DNA of 64,000 bases from Sva-07 sp963710625. Lineage in GTDB: Bacteria; Actinomycetota; Acidimicrobiia; Acidimicrobiales; Ilumatobacteraceae. The notes beneath the pieces are model-generated. The model saw only the letters and a program-made list of their open reading frames with translations. It ran no database searches and was not told the DNA's origin. The stretch covers positions 62,001-126,000 of the forward strand of contig CAVQBG010000008.1 of assembly GCA_963710625.1 (NCBI GenBank), written 5' to 3'. The position numbers and the translations under genes were made by a program. This document shows, piece after piece, positions 15,479 to 25,142 of the stretch (the stretch's first letter is position 1; each line of letters opens with the position of its first letter).

Positions 15479-17782
15479 TCAGAGGAAGACGAGATCGACG
15501 CCGGTGCCGCGCGGGAACGTGGCGCCCGGCTGCACTTCTTCACCGTTGATCGAGGCCGACACGAAGGTGCCCTCGGTGGTGCCGAGCAGGCTGTTCACGG
15601 CGTAGCCGGCATCGGCGAGCGTCTGCTGCGCCTGCGGGTAGGTCTGGCCCGCCAGGTCGGGGAACGCCACGAGGTCGGGCCCCTTCGACAGGCGCACGGT
15701 CACAGCGGCATCGCGAGCCACCGGGGTCGTCGGCGGCGGATCCTGGCTGACGACGCGGCCGACCTCGATGTCGTTGCTGAACTCGTCCTCGCCCTGGGCG
15801 ATCGCGAGCTGCAGCCCGGCCAGTGCGGCGGTTGCCTCGTCGAGCGTCAGGTTGGTGAGGTCCGGCGCGGGTCGGGGTTCCGGCCCGAGCGACGCGGTCA
15901 GCACGATCGTGGTCCCCGGGAGCACCTGTGCTCCGGCGACCAGCGATGCGTCGTCCTGTACCTGCCAGCGGATCACCGAGCCGGCCGGAACCGTTTCGGA
16001 GTACTCCGGTGGCGCCTCCACCGCCTGCAGGCTCAGGTCGGCCAACGTGGTCTGCGCATCAGCGAGCGTCATGCCCGCGAGCTCGGGGATCGCGCGGAGT
16101 TCGGGGCCGTCGCTGACCACCAGCACGAGGGTCCCACCTTCGTCGAGCATCTCGCCGGCCGCCGGGGTCGTTCGAACGACGTGATCGATCTCGGGGACCT
16201 CGTCGCTGCGTTCGCGTTCGGTCTCGATCACCCAATCGTTGCCGGACACCTCGTTGATCGCGACCGCTTCGTCGACGCCGACGAGATCGGGCACCTCGTA
16301 CGACTTCGTACGGAGCAGGAAGAACGCGGCGGCCCCCAACGCCGCCAGGCCGACCAGGACGAGCAGCGTGATGCCGATGTACTTGCCCCACGGCTTCGAT
16401 TCGCGCTCGAGGTCGTAGAGCGTTCCCGAGGGCGTGCCGTCGACGGTGTCCATCTGCGTCGTGGCCACGCCGGTCGGCAGGCCCCCAGGGGTGGTCGCGA
16501 GCGCGGCAGCGGCCGCCGCAGCCGCGGGAAGTTGCGCTGTCTTCTCCGGCGCCGAGGTCGAGCCGGCGTCGTCGGCGACCTGCACGGCGCCCGTCGGAGG
16601 GTCAGCGATGTCGGTGAGCAGGATCAGCGGCGCCGCGGCCGCGACCGGGTCCGGGGTCTCGTGCGTCGCGCTGTCGTCGACCGGCAGCGTGATCGGCGTG
16701 GACGAGGGTGCGGGCGCGACCTCCGCCTCAGCGGTCGCCTCGTCGGCCTCCACCCCGGCGGCGGCCTCGTCGACCTCCACCCCGGCGGCTGCCTCGTCGA
16801 CCTCCACCCCGGCGGCTGCCTCGTCGACCTCCACCTCAGCGGCTGCCTCGTCGGCGCGACGTTGCACCATCGACGCGCCGAACAGCGTCGACGCCATGAT
16901 CGGGATCGGATCGGGGCGAGGCAGCGTGCCCGCCGCCTGCACGAGCGCGTTGCCGAACTCGGCAGCGGTCCAACGGTCCTCCGCCTCGGGGCGTCCCGCT
17001 CGCTCGAGCACGGCAGCCAGCGAACCCATGTCGGCGGTGACCGGCATGAGCTTGCCCACGCGGGCCGCGAGCGTGGACACCGTGGAGTCACCGGCGAACG
17101 GCACCTTGCCGGTGATGCCCTCGATCAGGCACAGCGAGAGCGCGTACACGTCGGTCTTCGCGTCGACCTCGAGCCCCAGTGCCTGCTCCGGCGAGGCGTA
17201 CCGGGCGACGTGGGTGGCAACGGTGGCGGGCTCCTTCCATGCCTCGGCGCCCATCAACTCGGCCATCGCGAAGTCGACGATCCGGATGCGGGCGTCCTCG
17301 CCGAACACGATCTTCGAAGGCGTCAGCTCCGTGTGCGCCACGCCGCGGGCGTGTGCAACCTCCAGCGCCCTCGCCGCTTCGAGGCCGACGACGAGCGCCT
17401 GCGACGGCTCCAGGAGCCGACCCCGGTCGTACAGGTCGCGCAGGCTGCCCCCGCCGAGGTACTCCACGACCCAGAACAACGTCGTTTCGCCGGCGATCTC
17501 GAACTCGCCCGAGTCGAGCACGCTCGCGATGTTCGGATGCGACAGCGACCGTGCCACGGCGACCTGCCGTGCGAACGCGGCGGCGAACGACCGTTGCATC
17601 GCGAGTTCCGGACGCACGATCTTGACGGTGACGGGCGAGTCGTTCTCGACGTCGATCGCCTCGGCGATGATCGTGTTGGCCCCCCACGACACGATGTTCT
17701 CCAGCCGGTAGCGCCCGGTGAGCAGACGCCCCTCGAGGCGCTCGTTGGTGGCGCCCGCGGCCCCTGGTGTGTCGTTCTCCAC
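15479..17782 (-). CDS. PASTA-domain serine/threonine protein kinase homologue, probably a pseudokinase
   Basis: A 767-residue membrane protein: kinase-fold domain (about residues 24-285), low-complexity linker with 9-residue repeats (about 310-355), one membrane helix (about 466-488), and four extracellular PASTA-like repeats to the C-terminus. PASTA domains bind peptidoglycan fragments. The kinase core is degenerate: the HRDLKPEN loop reads HTELTPSK (150-157), losing the catalytic Asp, the Lys and the metal-binding Asn; DFG reads DFA (170-172); the Gly-rich loop is poor (VSWGANT). Lys54 (VTVKIV) and the APE-like ASPE remain. It probably senses cell-wall material and signals by binding. GTG start, TAGCTT 9 nt upstream. 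Confidence 0.88.
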   Translation of the reverse strand: MENDTPGAAGATNERLEGRLLTGRYRLENIVSWGANTIIAEAIDVENDSPVTVKIVRPELAMQRSFAAAFARQVAVARSLSHPNIASVLDSGEFEIAGETTLFWVVEYLGGGSLRDLYDRGRLLEPSQALVVGLEAARALEVAHARGVAHTELTPSKIVFGEDARIRIVDFAMAELMGAEAWKEPATVATHVARYASPEQALGLEVDAKTDVYALSLCLIEGITGKVPFAGDSTVSTLAARVGKLMPVTADMGSLAAVLERAGRPEAEDRWTAAEFGNALVQAAGTLPRPDPIPIMASTLFGASMVQRRADEAAAEVEVDEAAAGVEVDEAAAGVEVDEAAAGVEADEATAEAEVAPAPSSTPITLPVDDSATHETPDPVAAAAPLILLTDIADPPTGAVQVADDAGSTSAPEKTAQLPAAAAAAAALATTPGGLPTGVATTQMDTVDGTPSGTLYDLERESKPWGKYIGITLLVLVGLAALGAAAFFLLRTKSYEVPDLVGVDEAVAINEVSGNDWVIETERERSDEVPEIDHVVRTTPAAGEMLDEGGTLVLVVSDGPELRAIPELAGMTLADAQTTLADLSLQAVEAPPEYSETVPAGSVIRWQVQDDASLVAGAQVLPGTTIVLTASLGPEPRPAPDLTNLTLDEATAALAGLQLAIAQGEDEFSNDIEVGRVVSQDPPPTTPVARDAAVTVRLSKGPDLVAFPDLAGQTYPQAQQTLADAGYAVNSLLGTTEGTFVSASINGEEVQPGATFPRGTGVDLVFL
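16719..16853. repeat. 27-bp in-frame tandem repeat in the kinase-homologue linker
   Basis: About five copies of a 27-bp unit encode VDEAAAGVE-type nonapeptides. The central two are identical and the outer ones diverge. It lies in the acidic, Ala-rich linker between kinase fold and membrane helix. Recombination between units could vary linker length without a frameshift. Confidence 0.85.
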
Positions 17783-17838
17783 AGCCCTGAAAAGCTACCG
17801 CCTGAGCAACTTGCGTGGGCGCCGGGCATCATGGAGGT

Positions 17839-18507
<669 letters not shown>

Positions 18508-18538
18508 GCCGGACGCGGACCGAAGCGGCCCGTGCGCT

Positions 18539-20650
18539 TCAGACCGCGGGCAGTTCGCCGGTCGCCAACAGGTGCTCGAAGCCCGGCTCGTCGAGCATCG
18601 GCACCCCGAGCGACTCGGCCTTGGTCAACTTGCTCGCCCCCGGCGACTCCCCGACGATTAGTGCCAGCGTCTTCTTGCTCACGCTGCCGGGGCTCTTCCC
18701 ACCCCGCGAGGTGATCGCGAGCTCGGCTTCCTCGCGGGTGTAGCTCGGCAAGGTGCCCGTGACCACCACGGCCCGCCCGACGAGCGTCTGTGCGATCGCG
18801 GCCCGAGCCAGAGCGGCCGCCTCGGCGGCCTCCGGGTCGCCGAACGACACACCGGCGGCGCGAAGGCGATCGATGTACGCCTGGTTCGCCTCCTGGCCGA
18901 ACCACGACACGATCGTGCCAGCGATCACCTCGCCGACACCCTCGACGGCAGCGAGCTCCTCCACCGACTTCGACATGATCGCATCGAGGGTGTGGAACTC
19001 GTTGGTGAGTGCGAGCGAAGCCGCCGGGCCGAGGTGCCGGATCCCGAGCGCCGTCAGCAGCTTGGGGAGCGGGCGATGCTTCGACTTCTCGATCTCGTCG
19101 ACGAGGTTCTGCGCGCTGGTCGGGCCGACCCGGTCGAGCTCGACGAGTTGGTCGACGGTCAGCCCGTAGAGGTCGGCCGGATCTCGCACGAGGTCGGCGG
19201 CGGTCAACTTCGAGACCATCTGTTCGCCGAGGCCCTCGATGTCCATCGCCCCACGGGTCGCGAAGTAGGCGATCTTCTGGTCGCGTTGGGCGGGGCAGTC
19301 CGGAGCGACGCACCGCGTGTCCGACTCGCCATCGGGGCGGACGAGCGGGTTGCCACAGCGGGGACACTTCATCGGGAACACCCAGGGCCTGCTGTCGGCC
19401 GGGCGCAGCGAGAGCACGGGGCCGACGACCTCGGGGATCACGTCACCGGCCTTTCGCACCACCACCGTGTCACCGGGACGCACATCCTTGAGCGCCACCT
19501 GGTCCTGGTTGTGCAACGTGGCCATCGACACCGTCGAGCCCCCGACGAAAACCGGATCGAGGACGGCGAACGGCGTGGCCCGACCGGTTCGACCGACCGA
19601 CACCATGATGTCGAGCAACGTCGTCGTGCGCTCCTCCGGCGGGAACTTGAAGGCGATCGCCCACCGCGGGGCGCGCGAGGTGACCCCGAGCCGATCTCGT
19701 TGGGCGGCGTCGTCGACCTTCACGACGACGCCGTCGATCTCGTAGTCGAGGTCGTGCCGATGCTCCTGCCAGTACGCGCAGTGGCCCACCACCTCCTCGA
19801 TCGTGGTGAACGTCCGGACCTGGTCGCTGACCGGCAGGCCGAGCGACGCGGCGTAGGCGAGCGCAGCGACATGGCTGGTCAGCTCCGGGCCACCGATCAC
19901 TTCGCCGAGTTGGTAGCCCCAGAACGACAGGTTGCGGCTGGCGGTGATCGCCGGGTCCTTCTGACGGAGGCTCCCGGCCGCAGAGTTCCGCGGGTTGACG
20001 AAGGCCTTCTCGCCGGCCTCGAGCGCCCGGGCATTGAGTCGTTCGAAGCTCGATCGGGTCATGTACACCTCGCCGCGCACCTCGAACACCGCCGGCACGA
20101 CCTCAGGGTCGCAGGCCAGACGATCGGGGATGTCGCCGATCGTCGCCACGTTCGCAGTGACGTCCTCGCCGACGCGTCCGTCCCCACGGGTCGCGGCCTG
20201 GACGAAGGCGCCGTCCTCGTAGCGCAGGCTGATCGCGAGGCCGTCGAACTTCAACTCGCACACGAAGGTGGGCGCGTCACCGTCGAGCCCCTTGCTCACC
20301 CGATCCGCCCACGCTCGGAGCTCATCGGCGTCCATCGCGTTGTCGAGGCTCATCATCGGCACGCGGTGGGTGACCGGGGCGAACGTGGCACTGATCGCGC
20401 CGCCGACCAGCTGTGTCGGTGACGACTCGTCGACCAACTCGGGATGGTCGGCCTCCAGCTGTCGGAGTTCACGGACCAGCGCGTCGTAGTCGGCATCGCT
20501 GATCTCAGGGTCGTCGAGCGTGTGGTAGCGCTCGTTGTGATGGGCGACCTCGGCACGGAGCGCCTCGATTCGACCCTCCGCGTCCGATCCGGCTCCGCCG
20601 CCGGCGGGGGCGTCGGTGCGCTCGGTGGAGCCTCGGTCGTTCGCCGTCAT
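18539..20650 (-). CDS. ligA: NAD-dependent DNA ligase
   Basis: Seals nicks in replication and repair using NAD. At 703 residues it has the full LigA layout: N-terminal Ia domain with HNERYHTLDDPEISDADYD, adenylation domain with active-site Lys134 in CELKFDG, OB fold, Cys4 zinc finger (CPRC...C...C within residues 430-460), helix-hairpin-helix region, and C-terminal BRCT domain (from about residue 620). The ATG at 20650 follows TAACCT by 9 nt. The MetE-like gene upstream on the same strand ends 50 bp away, an order I recall from Mycobacterium. A small hairpin (GAAGCG/CGCTTC, 18522-18540) overlaps its stop. Confidence 0.97.
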   Translation of the reverse strand: MTANDRGSTERTDAPAGGGAGSDAEGRIEALRAEVAHHNERYHTLDDPEISDADYDALVRELRQLEADHPELVDESSPTQLVGGAISATFAPVTHRVPMMSLDNAMDADELRAWADRVSKGLDGDAPTFVCELKFDGLAISLRYEDGAFVQAATRGDGRVGEDVTANVATIGDIPDRLACDPEVVPAVFEVRGEVYMTRSSFERLNARALEAGEKAFVNPRNSAAGSLRQKDPAITASRNLSFWGYQLGEVIGGPELTSHVAALAYAASLGLPVSDQVRTFTTIEEVVGHCAYWQEHRHDLDYEIDGVVVKVDDAAQRDRLGVTSRAPRWAIAFKFPPEERTTTLLDIMVSVGRTGRATPFAVLDPVFVGGSTVSMATLHNQDQVALKDVRPGDTVVVRKAGDVIPEVVGPVLSLRPADSRPWVFPMKCPRCGNPLVRPDGESDTRCVAPDCPAQRDQKIAYFATRGAMDIEGLGEQMVSKLTAADLVRDPADLYGLTVDQLVELDRVGPTSAQNLVDEIEKSKHRPLPKLLTALGIRHLGPAASLALTNEFHTLDAIMSKSVEELAAVEGVGEVIAGTIVSWFGQEANQAYIDRLRAAGVSFGDPEAAEAAALARAAIAQTLVGRAVVVTGTLPSYTREEAELAITSRGGKSPGSVSKKTLALIVGESPGASKLTKAESLGVPMLDEPGFEHLLATGELPAV

Positions 20651-20699
20651 CGTCCGCTGAGGTTACGACCTCCGAGCGTTGCGACGGCGCTGGATCGGA

Positions 20700-21758
20700 T
20701 CACGCACCGAGTGCGAACCGGGTCGCCGACGACTGGTCCTTGACCCGCTTGCCGACGTCGGCGGTGAGACGGGCGATACGACGGGCGATCAGCACGGAAT
20801 GCGAGCCGAGGCCACAGTGCGGTGACACCAGGCTGTGCGTGCGCAGGCTGACGGGGTCGCACCCGCGTTGCACCAGCGCGCACCACAGATCACTGAGGTC
20901 TCGCCACGACCGGTCGGGCAACGACGGGATGGGACCGTCGGTGGGAACCACGCCCCAGGCGATGACACCGCCCTGCTCGATGAAGCGGCAGAGGTAGCCG
21001 GCCCAGTCGACGAGGTCCGGTGACACGGGCAACGAGATCACGCCGGGACCCGACGCGAGCAGGGTGGCGACGTCGAACGAACCGCAGCAGTGCACGCCGC
21101 TCAGCGTCGTGGTCGGCAGGGCCGCCATCGCAGCCGACATGCGGTCGATCGCTTCGTCCGGCGGGATCGGAAAGCCGGGCGTCATCAACTCGGTGAGCCA
21201 CGGTTCGTCGAGGACGACCATCTGCGGCGACTTCGGGAGCACTTCGCTGACGGCCGCCGACAGCTCGATCAGCGACGACCGCACATAGGCGCTCGCCAGG
21301 TCGAACGCCGCACGCCGGTCGAGACCGGCTCGCTCGAGCGCGACGCCGAGCGTGACCGGGCCGATGAACTGCCACTTGACCGGGGCGCCATCGAGCCGCA
21401 CCTTCGCAGCGAGGTCGAGGAACGACCGGAATCCGCCGAACGAATCGTCGCCGAGGAGGCTGCCCACCGCGAGGTCGCCGTGAGCGGTTCCCGGCTCGTT
21501 GCGGTCAGCGATCTCGAGCATGCCGTCACCATCGACCGCCAGGCCGGGGATGCGCACGGTCGCCTGGCCGAGCATCGTCTCGGCGAGCGATCGACGCGGA
21601 AGCGACGGGATCGTGGCGATGTCGAACTCGCTCATCGCGAACGCTGCGGCCGCTTCGGGATCGCGGTGGGGAAGGCTCCCGCAGCCGACCACGGCGCCGT
21701 CGGCGAACGGTGTGGGGCCGGCGCGACGCAATGAAGCCGGCGGTGGAACACTGGCCAT
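20700..21758 (-). CDS. MetE/UROD-superfamily protein (Rv3015c-like)
   Basis: A 352-residue protein with the barrel of the cobalamin-independent methionine synthase / uroporphyrinogen decarboxylase superfamily. The opening GCGSLPHRDPEAA and the zinc-type motif GVHCCG (about residue 230) fit short MetE-like proteins. It lacks the N-terminal half of true MetE. In Mycobacterium a homologue sits directly beside ligA, as here. The methyl donor and acceptor are unknown. It is probably co-transcribed with ligA. The upstream 158 bp before the divergent gene shows no clear promoter. Confidence 0.72.
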   Translation of the reverse strand: MASVPPPASLRRAGPTPFADGAVVGCGSLPHRDPEAAAAFAMSEFDIATIPSLPRRSLAETMLGQATVRIPGLAVDGDGMLEIADRNEPGTAHGDLAVGSLLGDDSFGGFRSFLDLAAKVRLDGAPVKWQFIGPVTLGVALERAGLDRRAAFDLASAYVRSSLIELSAAVSEVLPKSPQMVVLDEPWLTELMTPGFPIPPDEAIDRMSAAMAALPTTTLSGVHCCGSFDVATLLASGPGVISLPVSPDLVDWAGYLCRFIEQGGVIAWGVVPTDGPIPSLPDRSWRDLSDLWCALVQRGCDPVSLRTHSLVSPHCGLGSHSVLIARRIARLTADVGKRVKDQSSATRFALGA

Positions 21759-21916
21759 CTCGTCACCTCCCCACGGTGGTCGTCACTGACTCTGTCATCT
21801 TCGAGGGCTCGGAACCCGTCCGGGCATCGTTCCACGACCGGGCCGCGCGAGCCGAATCCGTAACGACGTCGGTGACACATGTCGCCTTCGCTCGCGTTTC
21901 GCGGCACGCTGTGCTG

Positions 21917-22837
21917 ATGTCCGCAACACCTGACCAACGATCGGAGGAGACCGACCGCTCGCCTGCGCTCGCCGTGGTGATGCCGTGGGCCGCCCGGATC
22001 GGGTGGATCGCCGTGGCAGTCGTCGGCGGTTCGGCGATCGAGGCCGCCGTCGACGATCGCAGCAGCGCCGTGGCCCGGACGACCGCGATCGGCGGCTGGT
22101 CGATCTGGGCGGTCGTCGCGCTCGGCTTGGCGATCGCCTCGGTGCGCTCCCTGACCGTGGTTCGGGTCGGAGTGCCGCTCTCGCTCGTCGCCACGGTCGC
22201 AGCAGGCCTCGGTGGCTCGCCGGCGATCGAGCTCCTCCTGCTCGGCGTCACCGCGTCGGTCACGGCGGGAGCCGTCGCCTCGGCCGAGTTCGGCCGTCAG
22301 TTCGTCCAGGCCTCGGCCTACGGCGACGAGGAGCGGTTCCCGCTTCGCCTTCCCGTCGCCGCCGGGGCAGCCGCCGTCGTGACGTGGCTGGTGTGGGCTC
22401 CTGCGGTCGTGGCGGGCCCGCTGCTGGTCGCCGCGGAGCAGTGGGTGGCCGGCGCGCTGGTGGTTGCGGTCGCCGTGGCCGGCCTCGTCTTCCTGGGGCC
22501 CCGCTGGCACCGCTTGACCCGGCGATGGTTCGTGCTGGTGCCGGCCGGCATCGTGCTGCACGACCCGGTGGTCCTCGCCGACACGTTGCCGTTGCGCACG
22601 GCGCAGGTCGCCCGTCTGGCGCTGGCTCCCGCCGACACCGAGGCCGCAGACCTCACCGGCCCTGCGAGCGGCTACGCCGTCGAGGTCGCGACGACGGAGT
22701 CGGTCACGACCGTGTTCGCCTTCACCCCGGCGGAGCCGAACGGACGCGCCATCCATCTGCGGGCGTTCCTCGTCGCCCCGACGCGGCCCGGCGCCGTGCT
22801 CCGAGCGGCGCAACGACGCGGGCTCCCCGTCGCCTGA
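21917..22837 (+). CDS. Multi-pass membrane protein of unknown function
   Basis: A 306-residue protein with about six hydrophobic segments in the first two thirds (residues about 20-195) and a soluble C-terminal domain starting near FVLVPAGIVLHDPVVLADT. I do not recognise the family. The ATG at 21917 is chosen by homology-free reasoning: the codons upstream run into the divergent gene's leader. An alternative GTG lies 6 nt upstream. It lies inside the ligA/mnmA/iscS neighbourhood but on the opposite strand. Confidence 0.62.
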   Translation: MSATPDQRSEETDRSPALAVVMPWAARIGWIAVAVVGGSAIEAAVDDRSSAVARTTAIGGWSIWAVVALGLAIASVRSLTVVRVGVPLSLVATVAAGLGGSPAIELLLLGVTASVTAGAVASAEFGRQFVQASAYGDEERFPLRLPVAAGAAAVVTWLVWAPAVVAGPLLVAAEQWVAGALVVAVAVAGLVFLGPRWHRLTRRWFVLVPAGIVLHDPVVLADTLPLRTAQVARLALAPADTEAADLTGPASGYAVEVATTESVTTVFAFTPAEPNGRAIHLRAFLVAPTRPGAVLRAAQRRGLPVA

Positions 22838-22880
22838 CCGTGTCTCAGCCCGTCACCTGAACGGGTCGGAGCCGACGACG

Positions 22881-23927
22881 TCAGCGGCAGATGCCGCCTC
22901 CGAGCACGATCGTGTCGGACAGGTCGTAGAACACGACGCTCTGGCCCGGCGCGATCCGGCGTTGCGGTTCGGCCCACTCCACGCGGACGCTCCCGTCGCT
23001 CGATCCGGCGATGCGCGCCGACATCGGACGCCCGTGCGCGGAGCACTGCACGAGCACCGCCGCCTCGACCGGCTCGTCGACCCAGGTCACCGCATCGACG
23101 TCGAGGCCGGCGCGGAGCAGGTCGGCGTCGCCGCCGACGGTGACCACGGCGCCGGCGGAGTCGACGTCGACCACGTAGCGCTTCGGCCCGCCGCCGGGGA
23201 GGCCGAGCCCCTTGCGTTGCCCGACCGTGACGAGTTCGACCGACTCGACCTCACCGAGTTTCGTGCCGCCGGTGTCGACGACCGTGCCCGCACGGAACGG
23301 GATCCGCTCGCCGAGGAACGACGTGCGGCCGCCGGTGGAGGTGATGAAACACACGTCCTGGCTGTCGGGCTTGTCGGCCGTGCGCAGGTCGATCGATGCA
23401 GCGAGCGCGCGCACGTCTGACTTCTGCAGTCCGCCGACCGGGAACAGCGTGCGAGCGAGCTGCGCCTGGTCGAGCATGTGGACGACGTAGCTCTGATCCT
23501 TCGCCGGGTCGGCGCCGCGTTCGAGGGTGTGGCGGCCGGCGGCGCTGGTGCCGATGTTCGCGTGGTGACCGGTGGCGACGGCATCGAAGCCGAGCAGGTC
23601 GGCGCGCTCGGCGAGGCGGGCGAACTTCACCGAGCGATTGCACTCGATGCACGGGTTCGGCGTGATCCCGCGTGTGTGCGCATCGACGTACGGGGCGACG
23701 ACGTGTTCGTCGAAGTCGTCGCCGAAGTTGAACACGAGGTGGTCGATGCCGAGTTGTTGCGCGACCCGGCGGGCGTCGTCGACATCGGACACCGAACAGC
23801 AGCCGGTGTCGCTGTCGCCGCCCCACAGCTTCATCGTGACGCCCACCACCTCGTGGCCGGCTCGCTGCAGGAGGAGCGCGGCGACCGACGAGTCGACGCC
23901 GCCGCTCATCGCGCACATGACCTTCAT
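22881..23927 (-). CDS. mnmA: tRNA-specific 2-thiouridylase
   Basis: Adds sulfur to U34 of tRNA Lys, Glu and Gln, taking persulfide sulfur from a cysteine desulfurase. A 348-residue protein with the PP-loop SGGVDSSVAA (about residues 8-17), the catalytic Cys in TPNPCIECNRSVKF, and the second Cys in DSQDVCFIT. Its ATG overlaps the stop of iscS by 4 bases, so sulfur donor and acceptor are translated together. The iscS-mnmA pairing is conserved in Mycobacterium. The C-terminal barrel is complete. Confidence 0.97.
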   Translation of the reverse strand: MKVMCAMSGGVDSSVAALLLQRAGHEVVGVTMKLWGGDSDTGCCSVSDVDDARRVAQQLGIDHLVFNFGDDFDEHVVAPYVDAHTRGITPNPCIECNRSVKFARLAERADLLGFDAVATGHHANIGTSAAGRHTLERGADPAKDQSYVVHMLDQAQLARTLFPVGGLQKSDVRALAASIDLRTADKPDSQDVCFITSTGGRTSFLGERIPFRAGTVVDTGGTKLGEVESVELVTVGQRKGLGLPGGGPKRYVVDVDSAGAVVTVGGDADLLRAGLDVDAVTWVDEPVEAAVLVQCSAHGRPMSARIAGSSDGSVRVEWAEPQRRIAPGQSVVFYDLSDTIVLGGGICR

Positions 23928-25072
23928 CGAGCACCGCCTCGGCGCAGCCGGTCGACGGCGGGCACCATCACGTCGATGGCGCGATCGACGTCGGCGACCG
24001 TGCTCGTGTGGCCGAGCGTGAGCCGGAGCGCACCGAGTGCGACTTCGCGATCGACACCCATCGCGGCGAGCACGTGCGACGGCTCCATTGCACCGCTGGC
24101 GCAGGCGGAGGCGGCCGACGCGCACACGTCGGCCTCGTCGAGCAGGTAGAGCAGCGCTTCGGACTCGACACCGGCGATGCACACGTGCGCGGAGCCGGCG
24201 ACCTTGCATTCCGGCGGGACGGTCTCCACGACGCCGTCGAGTTGCGCCTGCAGACCCTTGACGAGCCGGTCACGGAGTTCGCCGATCCGCGCGGTGTCGG
24301 TGGCGCGCTCGGCGTCGGTGAGTCGGAGCGCCTCGGCCATCGCGACGATGCCGGCGGCGTTCTGGGTGCCGCTGCGGCGCTCGCGTTCCTGGCCGCCGCC
24401 GATGATCAGCGGATCGACGCGCGGCCCACCACGCTCGACGAGCACGCCGACCCCCTTCGGCCCACCGAACTTGTGGGCGCTCACCGACAGCAGATCGACG
24501 TGGGGGGTGACCTCGCGGAGGTCGAGCCAGCACACGGCCTGCACGGCGTCGGTGTGCAGCAGTGCCTCCGGGGCATGGCGGCGAACCACCCTCGACACCT
24601 CGGCGATGTCGGTGATCGTGCCGACCTCGTTGTTGACGGCCATCACGCTCACGACGGCGACGTCCGACTCCTCGTCGAGCAGTGCGGCGAGTTCGTCGAG
24701 ATCGACCGCACCGGTGTCGTCGACGCCGACGACTCGCCCGCCCACGTGCTCGACGACGTGGAGGACGGCATGGTGTTCGACCGCCGGGCAGACCGCGATG
24801 CCGCCGCGGCGGCTGACCGCACCGGCGATCGCCATGTTGTCGCTCTCGGTTCCACCGCCGGTGAACACGACCTCGTTGGGTCGACAGCCGACGATCTCGG
24901 CGACGACGTCCCGGGACTCGTCGATGGCCTGGCGGGTGCGTCGCGAGAAGCGGTGCGAACCGGACGGGTTGGCGTAGAAGCCCGTGAGGTACGGCATCAT
25001 CGCCTCGATCGCCTCGGGACGCATCGGCGCCGAGGCGGCATGGTCGAGATAGGTGATCGCCGGCTCGGTCAC
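23924..25072 (-). CDS. iscS: Cysteine desulfurase (IscS/NifS class I)
   Basis: PLP enzyme converting cysteine to alanine and enzyme-bound persulfide, here probably feeding MnmA and Fe-S assembly. A 382-residue protein with YLDHAASAPM at the start, PLP Lys in SAHKFGGPKG, and catalytic Cys in SACASGAMEPSHVL. I place the start at the GTG at 25072, because TAGCTT lies 7 nt upstream (25080-25085 on this strand); the TTG three codons upstream falls inside that hexamer. Translationally coupled to mnmA. Confidence 0.94.
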   Translation of the reverse strand: MTEPAITYLDHAASAPMRPEAIEAMMPYLTGFYANPSGSHRFSRRTRQAIDESRDVVAEIVGCRPNEVVFTGGGTESDNMAIAGAVSRRGGIAVCPAVEHHAVLHVVEHVGGRVVGVDDTGAVDLDELAALLDEESDVAVVSVMAVNNEVGTITDIAEVSRVVRRHAPEALLHTDAVQAVCWLDLREVTPHVDLLSVSAHKFGGPKGVGVLVERGGPRVDPLIIGGGQERERRSGTQNAAGIVAMAEALRLTDAERATDTARIGELRDRLVKGLQAQLDGVVETVPPECKVAGSAHVCIAGVESEALLYLLDEADVCASAASACASGAMEPSHVLAAMGVDREVALGALRLTLGHTSTVADVDRAIDVMVPAVDRLRRGGAR

Positions 25073-25094
25073 CCCGACCAAGCTACCGCCGACC

Positions 25095-25127
25095 TGTTAC
25101 GCCAGGGGTCAGACCCCTGGCGTAACA
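25095..25127. repeat. Family 1 palindrome, copy 3
   Basis: Perfect 16-bp arms (TGTTACGCCAGGGGTC and its complement) around a single A. It lies in the divergent gap between iscS and a methyltransferase. It ends 2 bp before the TAGCCT -10 hexamer (25130-25135) of the methyltransferase and begins 9 bp from that of iscS, so it could influence both promoters. The arms match copy 6 at 58592. Confidence 0.92.
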
Positions 25128-25142
25128 CGTAGCCTCGCGTCG

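Noticed and set aside
25073..25081. TTG at 25081 as the iscS start
   Set aside because: The TTG overlaps the TAGCTT hexamer; GTG at 25072 gives a normal IscS N-terminus.
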